Source of the DNA: Terriglobia bacterium
GTDB taxonomy: Bacteria; Acidobacteriota; Polarisedimenticolia; Polarisedimenticolales; JAIQFR01
Length of the DNA stretch: 42,304 nucleotides
NCBI GenBank assembly: GCA_020073205.1
Contig: JAIQFR010000026.1
Location: forward strand, 1-42,304
Direction: 5' to 3'
Each line of letters starts with the position of its first letter. Position 1 is the first letter of the stretch. Below are positions 32,375-39,846 of the stretch, in pieces. Made by a program: the position numbers and the translations under genes. The notes under the pieces were generated by a model. That model was not told the DNA's origin. It saw only the letters and a list, made by a program, of their open reading frames with translations, and made no database searches.

Positions 32375-32452
32375 TGGCGGGGCCGACGGGGCTCGAACCC
32401 GCGACCTCCGGAGTGACAGTCCGGTGTGCTAACCAATCTGCACTACGGCCCC
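32375..32452 (-). tRNA. tRNA-Asp (GUC), CCA encoded
   Basis: Complete cloverleaf on the minus strand. The acceptor GGGGCCG pairs with CGGCCCC, and discriminator G and CCA are encoded. The D stem is GTGC/GCAC, and the anticodon stem CCGGA/TCCGG closes the loop CTGTCAC with anticodon GTC. The T stem GCGGG/CCCGT has loop TTCGAGC. Its 3' half is the sequence repeated four times downstream (29641, 25725, 22776, 21501), with the break in the anticodon loop. That is a standard attachment position for tRNA-targeting tyrosine integrases. GGTGATGTCG at 32358-32367 lies 7 bases beyond CCA. Confidence 0.97.
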
Positions 32453-32591
32453 GCGATGACCGACGCGCCCGAAGGACCTGGGTCGAACTTCACCGAGTTG
32501 CCAAGCCCGTTGGAGCCCACAGATATTAGCACAAGACCCGCTGGCCTCAAGCGCTGTCCGGGCGGGAAGAGGAGACGGCCCCAGGTCCCCG

Positions 32592-32621
32592 TTGACTCCC
32601 CTCCGAGCCGGTCACTATATT
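32592..32621 (+). promoter_or_regulatory. Sigma-70-like promoter of the peptide-binding lipoprotein gene
   Basis: TTGACT and TATATT are separated by 18 bases, each one base off consensus. They end 31 bases before the GTG start, and a GGAGGAGC ribosome site lies between. Confidence 0.6.
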
Positions 32622-32652
32622 CGCCGAGAGAGCCCGTCGATCGGAGGAGCCC

Positions 32653-34290
32653 GTGTCGCCGAAACGCCGCGTCTCCAGAAGCTTCAGCCTCGCTTGCGCC
32701 CTCGCGCTGACCATTCTCCTCGTCGCATGCGGCGGTCGGAGCACGGCGTCCAGCCACGATTCAAGCGACGGCGCGCGAAAGGGCGGGACCGCGGTCCTCG
32801 GCAGCATCACGGACGTGGATTCCTGGAACGAGTACCTCTCGAGGCAGGCGTTCGCGAGCGGGATCCACCGCCGGATCTTCCTCCGGCTGGCGCAGGAGCT
32901 GGGCGACACGCGGGAGCACCCCGCGAGCTTCGAGCCCCTGCTCGCCGAATCCTGGAAGTCCTCCGAGGACGGCAAGACGCTCACGTTCCACCTGAGGAGC
33001 TCCTCGTGGAGCGACGGGCGGCCGATCACCGCGTCCGACGTGCTCTTCACCTGGAAGGCGCAGACGTCGCCGGAGGTCGCCTGGCTCTCCTCGGCCGACA
33101 AACGGCACGTGACCGATGTCGAGGCGGTGGACGACCGGACCGTGGTGTTCCGCTTCGATCACGTCTACCCGTACCAGCTCTCCGACGCCGTGGAGGGAGG
33201 GATCCTCCCGGAGCACGTCTTCGGCGCGGTCCCCTTCAAGGAGTGGCGGAGCCACGACTGGTCGGACGTGCGCGTCGGCTCCGGCCCGTTCGTCCTCGAG
33301 CGGCACGCCCCGGGGGAGGAGATCGTCCTCGCCCGCAACCCGCGGTACTTCCGCGAAGGATACCCGCTGCTCGACAAAGTCGTGATCCGCGTCGTGCCGG
33401 ACGCGACGGCCCTCCTGACGCAGGTCCTCGCGGGAGGCCTCGATTACATGGAAGGGGTTTCCCCGCGCGAGGCCGGGAGGATTCGGGGGACGCCGGGCGC
33501 GATGCTGATCTCGTTCGATTACCCGATGTACGACTTCATCGGCTGGAACACCTCACGCCCGCCGTTCGACGATCCCGACGTCCGCAGGGCGATGACCCTG
33601 GCGATCGACCGGAAGGCCCTCGTGGACGAGCTGCTCTACGGCTTCGGTCGGGTGAGCAAGGGACCTCTCCTCTCGTTCTGGTGGGCGAGCGATCCGACCC
33701 TCGAACCCTGGCCCTACGATCCCGCCGAGGCCCGCAGGATCCTGGCATCGAAGGGGTTCGCTCCGCAGGGGAGCGACGGGGTCCTGGCGCGCGGCGGGAA
33801 GCCGTTCGAGATCGAGATCGTCTCGAACGCGGGGAACCGCCTTCGCGAGGCGGTGATGGTGAAGGTCCAGGAGCAGCTCAGGAGGATCGGCGTGCGCGCC
33901 GGCGTCTCGACGCTCGAGATGCAGACCCTCGTGCATCGCACGTCGGAGGGTTCCTTCGACGCGTACGTCGGCGGCTGGAAGATGCTCGGCAACATCGATC
34001 TCCTGCCGATCTTCGGCTCGGCGGGAGTCCCGCCGAACGGCAACAACGTGATCCGGTACCGGTCGCCCGAGGTGGACGGCCTCCTGAGCCGCCTGGAAAC
34101 CATCCGGGACGGGTCCGGCACGAAGCCGGTCTACGCCTCGATCGAGAGGGCGATCCATCGGGACCAGCCCTACACGTTCCTGTACGAGACGCAGCGGCTG
34201 GCCGTGACCGGACGCCGGCTCGGGGGGGTCGAGATCGACGTCCCCAGCGATTCCCTGGCGCGGCTCGAGCGATTCTGGGTCCGCCCCTGA
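32653..34290 (+). CDS. ABC transporter substrate-binding lipoprotein, peptide/oligopeptide type (SBP_bac_5)
   Basis: Protein of 545 residues with a GTG start behind GGAGGAGC. The lipobox LLVAC (Cys26) anchors it in a membrane. The body follows the DppA/OppA family: HRRIFLRLAQELGD near the start, the family motif SAxDVxFTW as ITASDVLFTWKAQ, then VRVGSGPFVLERHAPGEEIVLARNPRYF and SRPPFDDPDVRRAMTLAIDRKALV. The length is normal. No permease or ATPase gene follows, so it is an orphan that must use transporter parts encoded elsewhere. The ligand is likely a peptide, but the family also binds nickel, sugars and heme. Confidence 0.93.
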   Translation: MSPKRRVSRSFSLACALALTILLVACGGRSTASSHDSSDGARKGGTAVLGSITDVDSWNEYLSRQAFASGIHRRIFLRLAQELGDTREHPASFEPLLAESWKSSEDGKTLTFHLRSSSWSDGRPITASDVLFTWKAQTSPEVAWLSSADKRHVTDVEAVDDRTVVFRFDHVYPYQLSDAVEGGILPEHVFGAVPFKEWRSHDWSDVRVGSGPFVLERHAPGEEIVLARNPRYFREGYPLLDKVVIRVVPDATALLTQVLAGGLDYMEGVSPREAGRIRGTPGAMLISFDYPMYDFIGWNTSRPPFDDPDVRRAMTLAIDRKALVDELLYGFGRVSKGPLLSFWWASDPTLEPWPYDPAEARRILASKGFAPQGSDGVLARGGKPFEIEIVSNAGNRLREAVMVKVQEQLRRIGVRAGVSTLEMQTLVHRTSEGSFDAYVGGWKMLGNIDLLPIFGSAGVPPNGNNVIRYRSPEVDGLLSRLETIRDGSGTKPVYASIERAIHRDQPYTFLYETQRLAVTGRRLGGVEIDVPSDSLARLERFWVRP

Positions 34291-34434
34291 GCTTGGGCTG
34301 ATCGGGGTCACGGGACCGAATCGCCCCGGCGTGGCGCGAATCCCCCGCGCGCTCCCCTCGCTCCTCAGCCTGGACGTGGGCCGGCGGGGCATCTCGGGCG
34401 GGGGGCAGCGTCGGTCAATCGCGCACCATGGTCG

Positions 34435-35049
34435 TCACCTCTCGTCCGGGTGGAGGAGCCTCCAGACGAAGGCGCGGACCCGATCGAAGTCCGCCCCGTC
34501 GAGGGCGAGGAAATGGACGCCCACGAGGCAAGGCAGCTCCCTGTCGTGCTGGACTTGGCTCGCGGCTCCGACGACGAGACCGAGGATCTCCAGCATCGCC
34601 GGGTAAGTGGCCCCGTCTGAGGGCAGCCGGAACCGGACCCGAACCTCGGACTCGAGCGGCAGGGGGGTGGCGGTACACACCGCAGCCCCGCTCGCGCTGA
34701 GATCGTAAACGAGGGCCTTCTTCCAGCCGACCGAGCCCTTCACAAGCAGTTCGGCGGCAAGGCGCACGTTCGCCCGAGGGTGAAGCCTCCGCTCCTCGAC
34801 GGTGCGGTCCGGATCAGGAATGGCACGCCACCCTTTCCTCTTCGAGCCCGCCTTCGGGCGATTCCCCGGCTGGGCGAGCGGACCCCCCTCGATCCTCCTC
34901 CTGGTTTGCGACTCGTCGGGGAGAATCTCGTTCCGTGAGGTAGGGGGGTCAAGTACGGGCCGACGCGTCGGCGTCGCGAGGGTCTCGACGCCTGTCGATT
35001 GTCCAAAGAAAGAAGAGGCTCCGGTCCCCTGGGAACCGGAGCCTCTCAC
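34435..35049 (-). CDS. PilZ-domain protein (probable c-di-GMP binder), start uncertain
   Basis: The C-terminal ~115 residues form a PilZ domain. The c-di-GMP binding pair is visible as RRLHPR (RxxxR) and DLSASGAAV ([D/N]xSxxG). The following VRVRFRLPSDGATYPAMLEILGLV fits the beta barrel. The only standard start in frame is GTG 35049, but this lies directly before a strong terminator hairpin (35003-35046) that would then be translated. The real start may be non-standard (an ATT after GAGGAAAGGG is one option), or expression may need read-through. The N-terminal ~85 residues look unstructured. The target of regulation is unknown. Confidence 0.75.
   Translation of the reverse strand: MRGSGSQGTGASSFFGQSTGVETLATPTRRPVLDPPTSRNEILPDESQTRRRIEGGPLAQPGNRPKAGSKRKGWRAIPDPDRTVEERRLHPRANVRLAAELLVKGSVGWKKALVYDLSASGAAVCTATPLPLESEVRVRFRLPSDGATYPAMLEILGLVVGAASQVQHDRELPCLVGVHFLALDGADFDRVRAFVWRLLHPDER
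35003..35046 (-). terminator. Rho-independent terminator (minus strand)
   Basis: AGAGGCTCCGGT and ACCGGAGCCTCT form a perfect 12-bp stem (35035-35046 and 35014-35025) with a 9-base loop. On the minus strand this is followed by TTCTTTCTTT. This is the strongest terminator in the window. It lies 10 bases after the stop of the micro-ORF and just inside the only standard start of the PilZ frame, so it either ends the short unit or attenuates the PilZ gene. Confidence 0.8.
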
Positions 35050-35055
35050 GCTGCA

Positions 35056-35184
35056 TCAGTCGGTTTCGGTGACGTTGGGTTTCCCCGCCTGCGGGGTCCC
35101 CCGAAGGTCCAACCGAGATCGGAGGTTCCCCTTACGAGGACGCCACCTCCACCAGACCGTAACGGTTACTGTCCACTGGATCAC
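35056..35184 (-). CDS. Candidate small protein or leader ORF (42 codons), unknown
   Basis: A frame from GTG 35184 to TGA 35056 encodes a Trp/Arg-rich 42-residue peptide (it contains TVTVTVWWRWRPRKGN). The minus strand carries AAGGAGGTGATCC at 35190-35178, a 13-base perfect match to the anti-Shine-Dalgarno tail of 16S rRNA. Spacing, however, suits a different start, GTG 35176, which opens a 14-codon frame ending at 35132 (DSNRYGLVEVASS). With the promoter at 35283-35312 and the terminator at 35003-35046 this makes a self-contained unit of about 270 bases. I cannot decide between small protein, leader peptide and non-coding RNA. Confidence 0.4.
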   Translation of the reverse strand: MIQWTVTVTVWWRWRPRKGNLRSRLDLRGTPQAGKPNVTETD

Positions 35185-35282
35185 CTCCTTCTCAGGGCGT
35201 CACCGGATCGGAGGGTCCCAACCCTCCCGGCCCGCGGACCGCCCAGATCCGTGAGGGCCGCCGCCACGGGCGGGCTCGATAA

Positions 35283-35312
35283 AATATTCCGCCACGTCCG
35301 CGGCCTTGTCAA
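35283..35312 (-). promoter_or_regulatory. Strong sigma-70 promoter candidate for the short unit
   Basis: On the minus strand a perfect TTGACA (35312-35307) is followed after 18 bases by AATATT (35288-35283), an AT island in very GC-rich surroundings. It begins 34 bases downstream of tRNA-Val and fires towards the short unit. The leader also contains a small stem, GGAGGGT-TGGG-ACCCTCC. Confidence 0.6.
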
Positions 35313-35345
35313 ACCGCGGCTCGCGGCGCCGAGAGATCCTGGAGT

Positions 35346-35421
35346 TGGTAGGCGGTGCCGGACTCGAACCGGCGACCCCCTGCGTGTAAGGCAGGTGCTC
35401 TACCAGCTGAGCTAACCGCCT
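35346..35421 (-). tRNA. tRNA-Val (UAC), CCA encoded
   Basis: Complete cloverleaf on the minus strand. Acceptor AGGCGGT pairs with ACCGCCT, with discriminator A and encoded CCA. The D arm begins GCTC and closes GAGC, and the anticodon stem CCTGC/GCAGG has loop CTTACAC (anticodon TAC). The T arm GCCGG/CCGGC has loop TTCGAGT. No partial copies of this tRNA are seen nearby. Confidence 0.97.
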
Positions 35422-35527
35422 GAGAATGCCGCTCGGCCGGTCCGGAGTCCCGAGCGCCCCTTCCCGCCGGGCGAGACCCGTGAAGATACCACGTGTGCGT
35501 CGGGTCTCGTCGGGCCGGCCGCACCGA

Positions 35528-36343
35528 TCACGGCGCCATCTGCGACATCTCCGCTCGGCGCCGGATGACGAAGCGCTCGCTCGTCGGGAAGAGACGTCGG
35601 TACTCGGCCAGCGTCTTCCCCGCGCCCCGTCCAAGCGCCCGGCGCACGGCCCTCTCGAGCGTCGGCGCCGACCGAAGCGCCACTTCGTCGCTCGCGAGCC
35701 ACAACCGCACGAGGTCGCCGCTGCCGTAGCTGCTCCTGAAGGTGCGGCAGGTGAGGGGGAAGTGCTGCTGGCGCAGCGCGTCCGTCACGGTCTTCCACGT
35801 GGCGGTCATCCGGTCGTACTCGTCGAAGCGATCGTGCTGAAATTCGACCCACGCGGCCGCGGCCGTGGTCTCGTCGAGCGGCCGCGACGGGTCGGCTTCG
35901 AACGCGAAGTCGGGCCTGACGACCCAGATCTCCGATCGGTGCGGCGGGACCAGCGCCGCGTCGGAGCGGTCGTCGTAGCGGGAGAGCGCGTCCTTTCCCA
36001 CCGCGGCGTTCGTGGCCTCGATCATCGCGCCCCGGGCGGTGAGATCGCTCCACTTCGCGAACGGATAGAAGGTGAAGTAGGTCGTGACCGCCCCGCGATC
36101 GGCGGACCAGAAAAGCGCCCTGCCGTCCGCGAGGGGCGGCGCGTGGGCGTTCAGCTCGCGTAGCCACTCGACGCGCGCCGACTCGAAGACGGAGACCTTT
36201 TCCGAGGGAACCGTGTCGACGTGGATCCATCGCTGCGATGCGGTCCAGTCGAGACGCGCGGGGGCGGGCGGAGTCTCCTCCGAGACCGCGGCCGGCGAGA
36301 GCGCGACCGCGAGGAGCGAGAGGCTGAGGAGCGAGGTTCTCAC
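35528..36343 (-). CDS. Exported protein of unknown function
   Basis: Protein of 271 residues. GTG 36343 is chosen because GAGGAGGG lies about 5 bases upstream and a signal peptide follows (RTSLLSLSLLAVALSPAAVS). The mature part has no motif I recognise. It reads as two alpha/beta halves with conserved-looking aromatic stretches (RWIHVDTVPSEKVSVFESA, TTYFTFYPFAKWSDL, RSEIWVVRPDFAF) and ends in a basic helix. It faces away from the divergent MATE transporter gene 88 bases off and may share control with it. Confidence 0.65.
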   Translation of the reverse strand: MRTSLLSLSLLAVALSPAAVSEETPPAPARLDWTASQRWIHVDTVPSEKVSVFESARVEWLRELNAHAPPLADGRALFWSADRGAVTTYFTFYPFAKWSDLTARGAMIEATNAAVGKDALSRYDDRSDAALVPPHRSEIWVVRPDFAFEADPSRPLDETTAAAAWVEFQHDRFDEYDRMTATWKTVTDALRQQHFPLTCRTFRSSYGSGDLVRLWLASDEVALRSAPTLERAVRRALGRGAGKTLAEYRRLFPTSERFVIRRRAEMSQMAP

Positions 36344-36430
36344 GGCGACCCTCCTCGAGGTGAGCCGGGAAATGGAGTCTAACCCCGGGACGCGCGCCGG
36401 CGCCCGGCGGCCCGTTACAATGTCGCGCCT

Positions 36431-37810
36431 ATGGAGCCTTCCGCACCGGGACCGACCGTGATCGCCGCCGAGGGCGCGGCACGGGAAGAAGCCGCGCGCC
36501 TGATCCGGCTCGCCTCGCCCGTCGTGGTCGCTTACCTCGGGACGGTCGCGATGGGGACCGTGGACGCGATGATGGTGGGGCGCCTCGGGACGGGCGCGCT
36601 CGCCGCGGTCACGCTGGCGAACACCTGGAACTTCGGCATCGTGATCGTCGCCCTCGGCGCCGCGCGCGCCCTCGACCCCGTGGTGGCCCAGGCCCACGGC
36701 GCCGGAGATCGCCGGACCGTCGGCGCGGGGCTCTCCCTCGGGGTCGCGATGGCGGCGCTCCTGACGCTGCCGATCTTCGCGCTCTTCTCGTTCGCCGAGC
36801 CGTCGCTCGCCCTCTTCGGCCAGCCGCAGGAACTCTTGGCGCCCGCGGGGTCGTACTGCAGGGCGCTCCTCCTGGGCGTGCCCGGCCTGCTCGCGTTCGC
36901 GGTCTGCCGCCAGTTCACCCAGGCGCTGGGGGTCATGCGGCCGGGGACGATCGCGGTGCTGCTCGCGAATCTCGTGAACGCCGGGCTCAACTGGGTGCTG
37001 ATCTACGGCAAGCTCGGGATGCCCGCGCTGGGCGTGCTCGGCTCGGGATACGCCACCGCGGTGGCGCAGTGGTTCATGCTCGCGGCGCTCCTCTTCTTCG
37101 GCCGACGGAGCTTCAGGGGACACTGGCTCGGCTGGCGCGCGCCGCTCGCGTGGTCGGCGCTCTGTCGCCTGCTGGGCATCGGTCTCGCCCTGGGGCTCCA
37201 GGTCGGTCTCGAGGTCTGGGCGTTTCTCGCCGCGGGCCTCATGATGGGGCGGCTCGGGGCCGTGCCGCTCGCCGCCCACGCGATCGCGATGAACCTGGCG
37301 ACGGTCTCGTTCATGGTCCCGAACGCCCTCGGCGCCGCTTCCGCGACCCGAGTGGGCCATCTGTTCGGCGCGGGCCTCCATTGGGCGCGCACCGCGAGGG
37401 TCGCGTTGGGACTCGCCGTGGGATTCATGCTGGTTCCCGCGGCGGCGTTCGCCCTGGCTCCCGCCGCGCTGGCCGGGCTGTACACCCCCGATGCCACGGT
37501 GATCGCGCTGGCGGCCACGCTCCTGCCGCTGGCCGGCGCGTTCCAGGTGTTCGACGGCACCCAGGTGGTCTCGTTCGGCGTCCTTCGCGGAGTCGGCGAC
37601 GTGCACCTGCCTTCCGCGGCAAACCTCGTCGGCTACTGGCTCGTCGGGCTGCCGGTGGGGTGGGCCCTGGCGTTCCGCGCCGGCTGGGGCGCGCGGGGCG
37701 TCTGGGCCGGTCTCGTCCTGGCGCTCGCGGCCGTGGCCGCCCTCCTCGTGCTGCGGCTCGCGGGGGTCGCTCGCGCCGGCCGGAGCCGGCTCCTCGTCGG
37801 TCCGTCCTGA
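36431..37810 (+). CDS. MATE-family multidrug/toxin efflux transporter
   Basis: Membrane protein of 459 residues with 12 predicted helices in two similar halves. The start region AREEAARLIRLASPVVVAYLGTVAMGTVDAMMVGRLG is characteristic of MatE/NorM proteins, and the mid-protein repeat of the pattern (GLQVGLEVWAFLAAGLMMGRLG) marks the second half. It uses a sodium or proton gradient to export cationic drugs or metabolites. The ATG is 5 bases after the end of a GC-rich leader with no clear promoter. Length is normal and the frame intact. Confidence 0.93.
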   Translation: MEPSAPGPTVIAAEGAAREEAARLIRLASPVVVAYLGTVAMGTVDAMMVGRLGTGALAAVTLANTWNFGIVIVALGAARALDPVVAQAHGAGDRRTVGAGLSLGVAMAALLTLPIFALFSFAEPSLALFGQPQELLAPAGSYCRALLLGVPGLLAFAVCRQFTQALGVMRPGTIAVLLANLVNAGLNWVLIYGKLGMPALGVLGSGYATAVAQWFMLAALLFFGRRSFRGHWLGWRAPLAWSALCRLLGIGLALGLQVGLEVWAFLAAGLMMGRLGAVPLAAHAIAMNLATVSFMVPNALGAASATRVGHLFGAGLHWARTARVALGLAVGFMLVPAAAFALAPAALAGLYTPDATVIALAATLLPLAGAFQVFDGTQVVSFGVLRGVGDVHLPSAANLVGYWLVGLPVGWALAFRAGWGARGVWAGLVLALAAVAALLVLRLAGVARAGRSRLLVGPS

Positions 37811-37919
37811 CTCCCGGCCTCGGCGGGTGCGCTCGGCGCGCCTTCGCGGCCCCGCCTATAATGGCCTGTCGGCGCCTGCGGCAACCCGTACGGCGGGCTC
37901 GCGGGCTCCGGGGAGACGC

Positions 37920-38648
37920 ATGCGACGAGCCGCTCGGATCGCCGTGGCCGCGGTCGCCTTGACGGCGTCCTTCTGGGCCGCGCGCCCCGCGGAAACCGTC
38001 TCCACGGGGTCCCGCACCGCGCGGCTCGAGGGGACCGCGTCGCTCGACCGGCACCGCCGGGTCGTGGGTGCCGCGGTCGTCGCCGGCACCCGAGCCGGGC
38101 GCTCCCTCTTCTGGCTCACGTCGACCGACGACAAGGGCCTGTTCATCTTCGACGCGCTTCCCGAGGGGACCTATCGCGTCGAGCTGAGGCGCGACGGGCT
38201 CGAACCCGTGGTCAAGGAAGGTATAGAGGTGCGCTTCCCGTTCCGCGCGGTCGTGGAGGTGACGCTCTCTCCCCGGGCGACCGGGCGGGCCGCGGCGGGG
38301 CACGACGCCGCGGCGGTCGGCAAGCGCGTCCGACTGACCGGGATCGTGACCGTCAGGGGAGCGGGACCGCTCCCGGAGGCTCGGGTGCGGCTCATCCGGA
38401 CCGACGGGACCGAGGACCCGCGAGCCACGCTCACGCAGCGGGACGGGTCGTTCGCCGTCGAGGACGTTCCCGCGGGGGAGTGCGGCATCGAGGTCCTCGG
38501 TCCCGGCTACCTCCCCGTGCGGACGGCACTCGATCTGGCCGAGGATGCGAGCGTCGAGGCGATCCTGGTCCCTCAGCCGGCGAACTACGTCGCCCCGGCG
38601 ATCGACCTCCTCCCGCAGGAAGAGGCGATCCCGCCTCACGCGAGGTGA
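37920..38648 (+). CDS. Exported carboxypeptidase-regulatory-like (CarboxypepD_reg) protein
   Basis: Protein of 242 residues. ATG 37920 places a signal peptide first (RRAARIAVAAVALTASFWAA). Two beta-sandwich repeats follow. The first (about 40-120) ends with the typical TDDKGLFIFDALPEGTYRVELRRDGL; the second (about 135-215) has TQRDGSFAVEDVPAGECGIEV. These CNA-B/CarboxypepD_reg domains are protein-binding or structural modules on exported proteins. There is no catalytic domain, so it is probably an accessory surface or periplasmic protein. Its stop is only 4 bases from the convergent VWA gene. Confidence 0.78.
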   Translation: MRRAARIAVAAVALTASFWAARPAETVSTGSRTARLEGTASLDRHRRVVGAAVVAGTRAGRSLFWLTSTDDKGLFIFDALPEGTYRVELRRDGLEPVVKEGIEVRFPFRAVVEVTLSPRATGRAAAGHDAAAVGKRVRLTGIVTVRGAGPLPEARVRLIRTDGTEDPRATLTQRDGSFAVEDVPAGECGIEVLGPGYLPVRTALDLAEDASVEAILVPQPANYVAPAIDLLPQEEAIPPHAR

Positions 38649-38652
38649 GGGG

Positions 38653-39846
38653 CTAAGGGGTCGAGCCCGCGGCGGCGGCGCGGACCGCGAAGAACCCGCG
38701 ACGTGCGCGCACCGAGTAGTCGGAATTCCTCGCCTCGACCTCGACCTTGATCCAGCGGCCGTCCCAGGTCGTGTTCGATGTCGAGTAGGTCAGGTAGTAC
38801 TCGTGGCGCAGCTCGTCCGCGATCTGCTGGTAAGCGCCGGCGAGGTCCTTCGCCTCCTTGACGAAGTACGCGCGTCCCCCGGTCACGTCCGAGAACTCCT
38901 TGAGGACGTTCTTCCGACCGCGGTCCAGCATGCCGATGCCGAGGCCGATGCCGTAGATCAGAACGTTCTGCGCCTTGGCCTCCTCCAGCACGCGGGCGTA
39001 CCCGGCCTGGCTCGAGGTGTCGTCGCCGTCCGACAGCAGGATGATCGCCTTCCGTCCGGGGATCCCCCGGAGCTTGCGGAACGCGGCGTGGAGCGCGTCG
39101 TAGATCGCGGTGGCCCCGATCGCCTCGGTGCTCGTGATCGCGTCCTTGAGCGCGTCCCGGTCGGCGGTCAGGTCCTGCAGGAGGAACACCTTGTCGTCGA
39201 ACGCGATCACCAGGGCGCGGTCCTCGGGGCGCAGGGTGTCCACGAAAGCGCCCGCGGCGGCGTGGACCTGCTTCATCCGCTCCTTCATCGACCCGGAGGT
39301 GTCCAGCAGGATCGCGAGGGCGATCGGGCGGTCCTCCGCGGTGAACTCCTGCACCGTCTGCTCGTTGCCGTCCTCGATGACGCGGAAGTCGTCGCGGCCG
39401 AGGCCGGAGACGAACTGGTCCTTCCTGTCGGTGACGCTGGCCCAGAGGATGACCCGGTTCACCTGCTCGAAGTAGGCGACCTCGATCTTCCGCGTGACCA
39501 CGGCGTCGCTGACCGTGATCCCCTCCTTGTGGTACGCGACGGCGCGGATCACGAACGAGCGCGGCGTCTCGCCGAAGTCGTGAAAGCACTCGTAGGGGGG
39601 CTCCCGGTCCACGAAGACCACCGCGTCGTTGACCAGGAACTCGACGCGGTCCACGTCCTCCGGCCGGTCGATCCTCACCTTCGCGGCGATCCGGGTCTTT
39701 CCGAGGACGATGTCCTGGCTCGCCGGGCTCGTGATCTGGATCGCGAAGCCGCGGCGCCGCTCCGCGTCCTGCGCCAGGGCGGGCGGAGCGAGGGACGCGG
39801 CGAGAACGGCCGCGCCCAGAAGGCCGAGGAGCGAGCGGCGGATCAC
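38653..39846 (-). CDS. VWFA-related domain exported protein
   Basis: Protein of 397 residues with a GTG start overlapping the TPR gene stop (GTGA) and a signal peptide (SLLGLLGAAVLAASLAPPALA). An N-terminal beta domain (about 25-155) precedes a von Willebrand A domain with the metal site LDTSGSM at D182 and later ILLSDGDD. The motif DFRVIEDGNEQTVQEF just before the VWA domain is the hallmark of the 'VWFA-related' family common in Acidobacteriota. The metal-site residues are intact, so it can bind divalent metal and a protein ligand. It is coupled with a TPR protein, as BatA/BatB-type VWA proteins often are. Confidence 0.85.
   Translation of the reverse strand: MIRRSLLGLLGAAVLAASLAPPALAQDAERRRGFAIQITSPASQDIVLGKTRIAAKVRIDRPEDVDRVEFLVNDAVVFVDREPPYECFHDFGETPRSFVIRAVAYHKEGITVSDAVVTRKIEVAYFEQVNRVILWASVTDRKDQFVSGLGRDDFRVIEDGNEQTVQEFTAEDRPIALAILLDTSGSMKERMKQVHAAAGAFVDTLRPEDRALVIAFDDKVFLLQDLTADRDALKDAITSTEAIGATAIYDALHAAFRKLRGIPGRKAIILLSDGDDTSSQAGYARVLEEAKAQNVLIYGIGLGIGMLDRGRKNVLKEFSDVTGGRAYFVKEAKDLAGAYQQIADELRHEYYLTYSTSNTTWDGRWIKVEVEARNSDYSVRARRGFFAVRAAAAGSTP

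Noticed and set aside
21501-32452. Integron cassette array with attC sites
   Set aside because: No integron integrase, no R/L box pair typical of attC, and the shared core is plainly a tRNA 3' half. I keep only the loose functional comparison.
35178-35190. Piece of a 16S rRNA 3' end (GGATCACCTCCTT on the plus strand)
   Set aside because: The match stops after 13-15 bases and upstream sequence does not resemble helix 45. It is better explained as a very strong ribosome-binding site on the minus strand.
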